Shown here: in pieces, positions 15,349 to 17,215 of the stretch
How the letters are laid out: the number at the start of each line of letters is the position of its first letter
Position numbering within the stretch: position 1 is the stretch's first letter
Source of the DNA: JBCDIQ01 sp039024295
GTDB taxonomy: Bacteria > Bacteroidota > Bacteroidia > J057
Direction: 5' to 3'
NCBI GenBank assembly: GCA_039024295.1
Contig: JBCDIQ010000081.1
Span: 1-17,215 of the forward strand
Length of the DNA stretch: 17,215 nucleotides
Notes under the pieces: model-generated
The model's database searches: none
Told to the model about the DNA's origin: nothing
The model's input: only the letters and a program-made list of their open reading frames with translations
Program-made: the position numbers and the translations under genes

Positions 15349-16404
15349 ATGCCACCAGAACTTCCATCCAATCCTCATGACACGTATATTCGAGAACAAC
15401 TCTCAGATCCTGAGCTGGCGAGAACATTTTTTAGCAAATTCCTGAATGAGACCCTAGTTGCTGTACTAGATTTGGAAACACTCACGCTCATGAGAGACAG
15501 CTATGTGGATGAGGAACTCCAAGTATCTTTTTCAGACTTGGTCTATAGATGTGGTACCCGAGAAAGCAAAGAGGTGGAAATCTGTCTCTTGATTGAGCAT
15601 AAAAGCTACGTGCCTGTTCGGCCAAGAATCCAACTCATCCAATATATGCTCAATGCGTGGAAAGCCCAGGTCAAGGCTGAAGATTTGGGGAAGAAGAGAT
15701 CGGTCCAACTTCGGCCTGTTATCCCCATCTTGTTATATCATGGACAGGAAAAGTGGAAGGACCAGCCATTTCCGGGTTATTTCCACGGAATTCCGAGAGT
15801 AGGGGTTGACAAATACATCCCAGAGTTTTTCTACGAGTTGATTGACTTGAATACCTACTCTGCTGAGGAAGTTGCTGAAATGGAACTGGGCATGCTGGAA
15901 TTGACCGTGACGGCATTAAAATTCAGCCACAGCATGGAACAACTCCTGGATAAGCTTGAACGCCTTGCAGTGGTCATGGAAATTCATGGCAATCTGGAAA
16001 CAGAGGATCAACGGATCACGTCATTTTTCGTATATTTATATTCCACTTCTGAGGTAAGTCCAGGTGATTTATTCCAACAAATGCAAAAAAAGATGTCAGA
16101 GACCTTAAAAGAGCGCGCCCTCACTACGTATGAGCAAATGATTTTGCCTTACAAGCAAGAACTTGAGCAAAAAGAAAGAGTCATTCAAAAAGCATTATCC
16201 GAAGTCCGACTCGCAAAAGAGCTAGCTCAAAAGGAAAGGGAAAAGGCTCAACAGGAACAAACTAAGGCACAACAAAGCTATCGAGAGCTTATTAAGCTGG
16301 GACTTCAATTAAATCTTCCAATCACTCAGCTAACTCAGATGACTCAATTACCCCAGCAAGAGGTCGAAAAGATCATTCAATCAATCCGCAAGGAGGAAAA
16401 GTAA
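15349..16404 (+). CDS. Rpn/YhgA-like PD-(D/E)XK nuclease (putative toxin or recombination-promoting nuclease)
   Basis: 351 residues. The N-terminal ~240 residues fit the Rpn (Transposase_31/YhgA-like) family: HDTYIREQL at the start, SFSDLVYRC with Asp63, LLIEHKS with Glu83-x-Lys85 (a D...ExK core), and VIPILLYHGQEKW. The core acidic and lysine residues are intact. Rpn proteins cut DNA, promote recA-independent recombination in E. coli, and are now discussed as toxic anti-phage nucleases. The C-terminal part (about 249-351) is a charged coiled coil (KEREKAQQEQTKAQQ) followed by the helical unit LGLQLNLPITQLTQMTQLPQQEVEKIIQSI. That part is repeated as the next gene 7 bases downstream, and Met249 (16093) starts a frame that could also be an internal start. 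Confidence 0.9.
   Translation: MPPELPSNPHDTYIREQLSDPELARTFFSKFLNETLVAVLDLETLTLMRDSYVDEELQVSFSDLVYRCGTRESKEVEICLLIEHKSYVPVRPRIQLIQYMLNAWKAQVKAEDLGKKRSVQLRPVIPILLYHGQEKWKDQPFPGYFHGIPRVGVDKYIPEFFYELIDLNTYSAEEVAEMELGMLELTVTALKFSHSMEQLLDKLERLAVVMEIHGNLETEDQRITSFFVYLYSTSEVSPGDLFQQMQKKMSETLKERALTTYEQMILPYKQELEQKERVIQKALSEVRLAKELAQKEREKAQQEQTKAQQSYRELIKLGLQLNLPITQLTQMTQLPQQEVEKIIQSIRKEEK
16390..16396 (+). promoter_or_regulatory. Shine-Dalgarno-like AAGGAGG before the small rpn-like gene
   Basis: AAGGAGG lies in the last codons of the nuclease gene, with 15 bases to the ATG at 16412. That spacing is long, and Bacteroidota rely little on such sites. The matching position in the second copy reads AGAGAAG, so the strong form exists only where it could serve the small gene. 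Confidence 0.35.
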
Positions 16405-16411
16405 GTTAGCG

Positions 16412-16660
16412 ATGTCAGAGACCCTAAAAGAGCGTGTCCTCACTACCTATGAGCAGATGATTTTGCCTTATAAGCAGAAACTAGAGCAAAGCCAAAAAAC
16501 GCTGGAACAGATTCAAAGAGAAATAGAGCAGAGGAACCACCAGCTGATAAGACTAGGACTCCAATTAAATCTTCCAATGACTCAGCTAATTCAGATGACT
16601 CAATTACCCCAGCAAGAGGTCGAAAACATCATTCAATCAATCCGCAGAGAAGAAAAGTAG
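16412..16660 (+). CDS. Rpn C-terminal-domain protein, tandem copy (possible antitoxin)
   Basis: 82 residues, a diverged copy of residues 249-351 of the upstream nuclease, beginning with the same MSETLKER and ending IIQSIRREEK against IIQSIRKEEK. It consists of an N-terminal helix (TTYEQMILPYKQKLEQ), a shortened coiled coil and the LGLQLNLPMTQLIQMTQLPQQEVENIIQSI unit. It lacks all catalytic residues. It starts 7 bases after the nuclease stop, so it is in the same transcript. In E. coli an Rpn short C-terminal product made from an internal start is reported to inhibit its full-length nuclease; this gene matches such a fragment in extent. That it is an antitoxin is inference; a relic of duplication is the alternative. 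Confidence 0.8.
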   Translation: MSETLKERVLTTYEQMILPYKQKLEQSQKTLEQIQREIEQRNHQLIRLGLQLNLPMTQLIQMTQLPQQEVENIIQSIRREEK

Positions 16661-16724
16661 GTAAGGGATGACAGATTAGGTCTCTTTCTATCTATTAGGT
16701 TCTTATCCAACTGCCGTTGGCCCC

Positions 16725-17215
16725 TCATTTCTCCTCGTTCCTGACTGCTTTCGCCTCTCGAATCAGTGCGGTTCTTGTATTTTCATAGGAAACCTTATAG
16801 AAATTACCTCCGCCAATTCCCGCCAGCTTTCGACTGTTTTGAAGGTACCTGGGCTCATCATTTTTCCCCATGAAAAAAATGGAAAGGGCATATCCTTGTG
16901 CCGCTTTAGTTTTAACCAATTGAGGAATCGGGGCAACAACATTGAAATAGCCGTCCGTGGCCATAATGAGCCGGTTGTTCCCATCGTCAATGAAGTGTTC
17001 CTCTGCCATCTGGTAAGCCAGTTCCAATCCTTTGAGCACGTTGGTTTTTCCTTTCGATTCAATGCTGTCGATTGCAGCGATGATTGCATCTGCCTGCTTG
17101 GCAGGAGTAGAAGGTACCACCACACGGGCTTCTCCAGAATAGGCAATCACTGCTACCTTGTCTTGAGGGCGCATGCGTCTCATAAGGTAACGGAGGGATC
17201 TCTTAAATAAAGGTA
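16725..17215 (-). CDS. VWA-domain protein, C-terminal part (N-terminus outside window)
   Basis: The frame is open from the right edge to the stop at 16725, so only about the last 163 residues are visible; the ATG at 17183 is internal. The sequence matches the von Willebrand A domain: RSLRYLMRRMRPQDKVAVIAYSG, then SKGKTNVLKGLELAY (MIDAS Thr in KTN), NNRLIMATDGYFNV (MIDAS Asp in ATDG) and YALSIFFMGKND. The first MIDAS motif DxSxS would lie beyond the edge. Such proteins (YfbK-like) are usually membrane or periplasmic metal-dependent binding proteins. The frame ends after a short tail KAVRNEEK, with no DUF3520-type extension. It converges on the Rpn-like pair. Confidence 0.85.
   Translation of the reverse strand, partial: PLFKRSLRYLMRRMRPQDKVAVIAYSGEARVVVPSTPAKQADAIIAAIDSIESKGKTNVLKGLELAYQMAEEHFIDDGNNRLIMATDGYFNVVAPIPQLVKTKAAQGYALSIFFMGKNDEPRYLQNSRKLAGIGGGNFYKVSYENTRTALIREAKAVRNEEK

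Larger units (their letters stand above)
16093..16660 (+). repeat. Tandem duplication of the rpn-like gene's 3' end
   Basis: DNA from 16093 (ATG of Met249) repeats from 16412. The first ~80 bases match at about 89% and the last ~105 at about 92% by eye. The middle diverges and the first copy is 63 bases (21 codons) longer there. Identity resumes with the GACTCAATTACCCC stretch and ends at the stop codons. Confidence 0.88.

Noticed and set aside
15349..16404. Insertion sequence or transposon, because the family is often labelled a putative transposase
   Set aside because: No terminal inverted repeats or target-site duplications seen; Rpn proteins have a nuclease fold and are not conventional transposases.
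16412..16660. The small rpn-like gene as a frameshifted end of the upstream nuclease
   Set aside because: The nuclease already has its own complete C-terminus and stop; the downstream frame repeats that region rather than continuing it.

Overview
The window looks like a chromosomal stretch from a member of the Bacteroidota, possibly Saprospiria-like (the class level is inference). The evidence is a partial secreted protein ending in a type IX secretion (T9SS) C-terminal sorting domain, a protein with the TPR / PD40 propeller / carboxypeptidase-regulatory / OmpA architecture of PorE, signal peptides ending in AQ, a large Bacteroidota-type AsmA protein, and mostly weak Shine-Dalgarno signals. 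I see no tRNA, rRNA, CRISPR array or insertion sequence.

Layout. Positions 1-4824 are all on the minus strand. In transcription order they hold a PorE-like envelope protein, a small protein with a double-stranded-RNA-binding-like domain, a secreted beta-helix protein, and a T9SS cargo protein whose 3' end leaves the window. Positions 4921-10314 are on the plus strand: a secreted protein of unknown function divergent from the PorE-like gene, a 1064-residue AsmA-family protein, and a polytopic membrane protein. A convergent minus-strand gene (10321-11271) encodes a secreted protein with three beta-trefoil-type repeats, a proline-rich linker and an unassigned C-terminal domain. A ClpP paralogue (11615-12172, plus) converges with a minus-strand block of a possible small membrane protein, a membrane-fusion (HlyD/MacA-type) protein and a MacB/LolD-type ATPase, with no permease gene beside them. 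mogA (molybdopterin adenylyltransferase) lies upstream on the same strand.

The most interesting part is 15349-16660. A full-length Rpn/YhgA-like PD-(D/E)XK nuclease (351 residues, D63 and E83-x-K85 visible) is followed 7 bases later by an 82-residue gene that is a diverged tandem copy of the nuclease's own C-terminal region. The small gene begins at the codon equivalent to internal Met249 of the nuclease. In E. coli, RpnA is reported to be inhibited by a short C-terminal protein made from an internal start. Here the equivalent fragment exists as a separate downstream gene, which suggests a duplicated, un-nested antitoxin in a toxin-antitoxin or anti-phage unit. The sequence shows the duplication; the function is inference. 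The window ends in the C-terminal part of a VWA-domain protein on the minus strand, whose N-terminus lies beyond the right edge.
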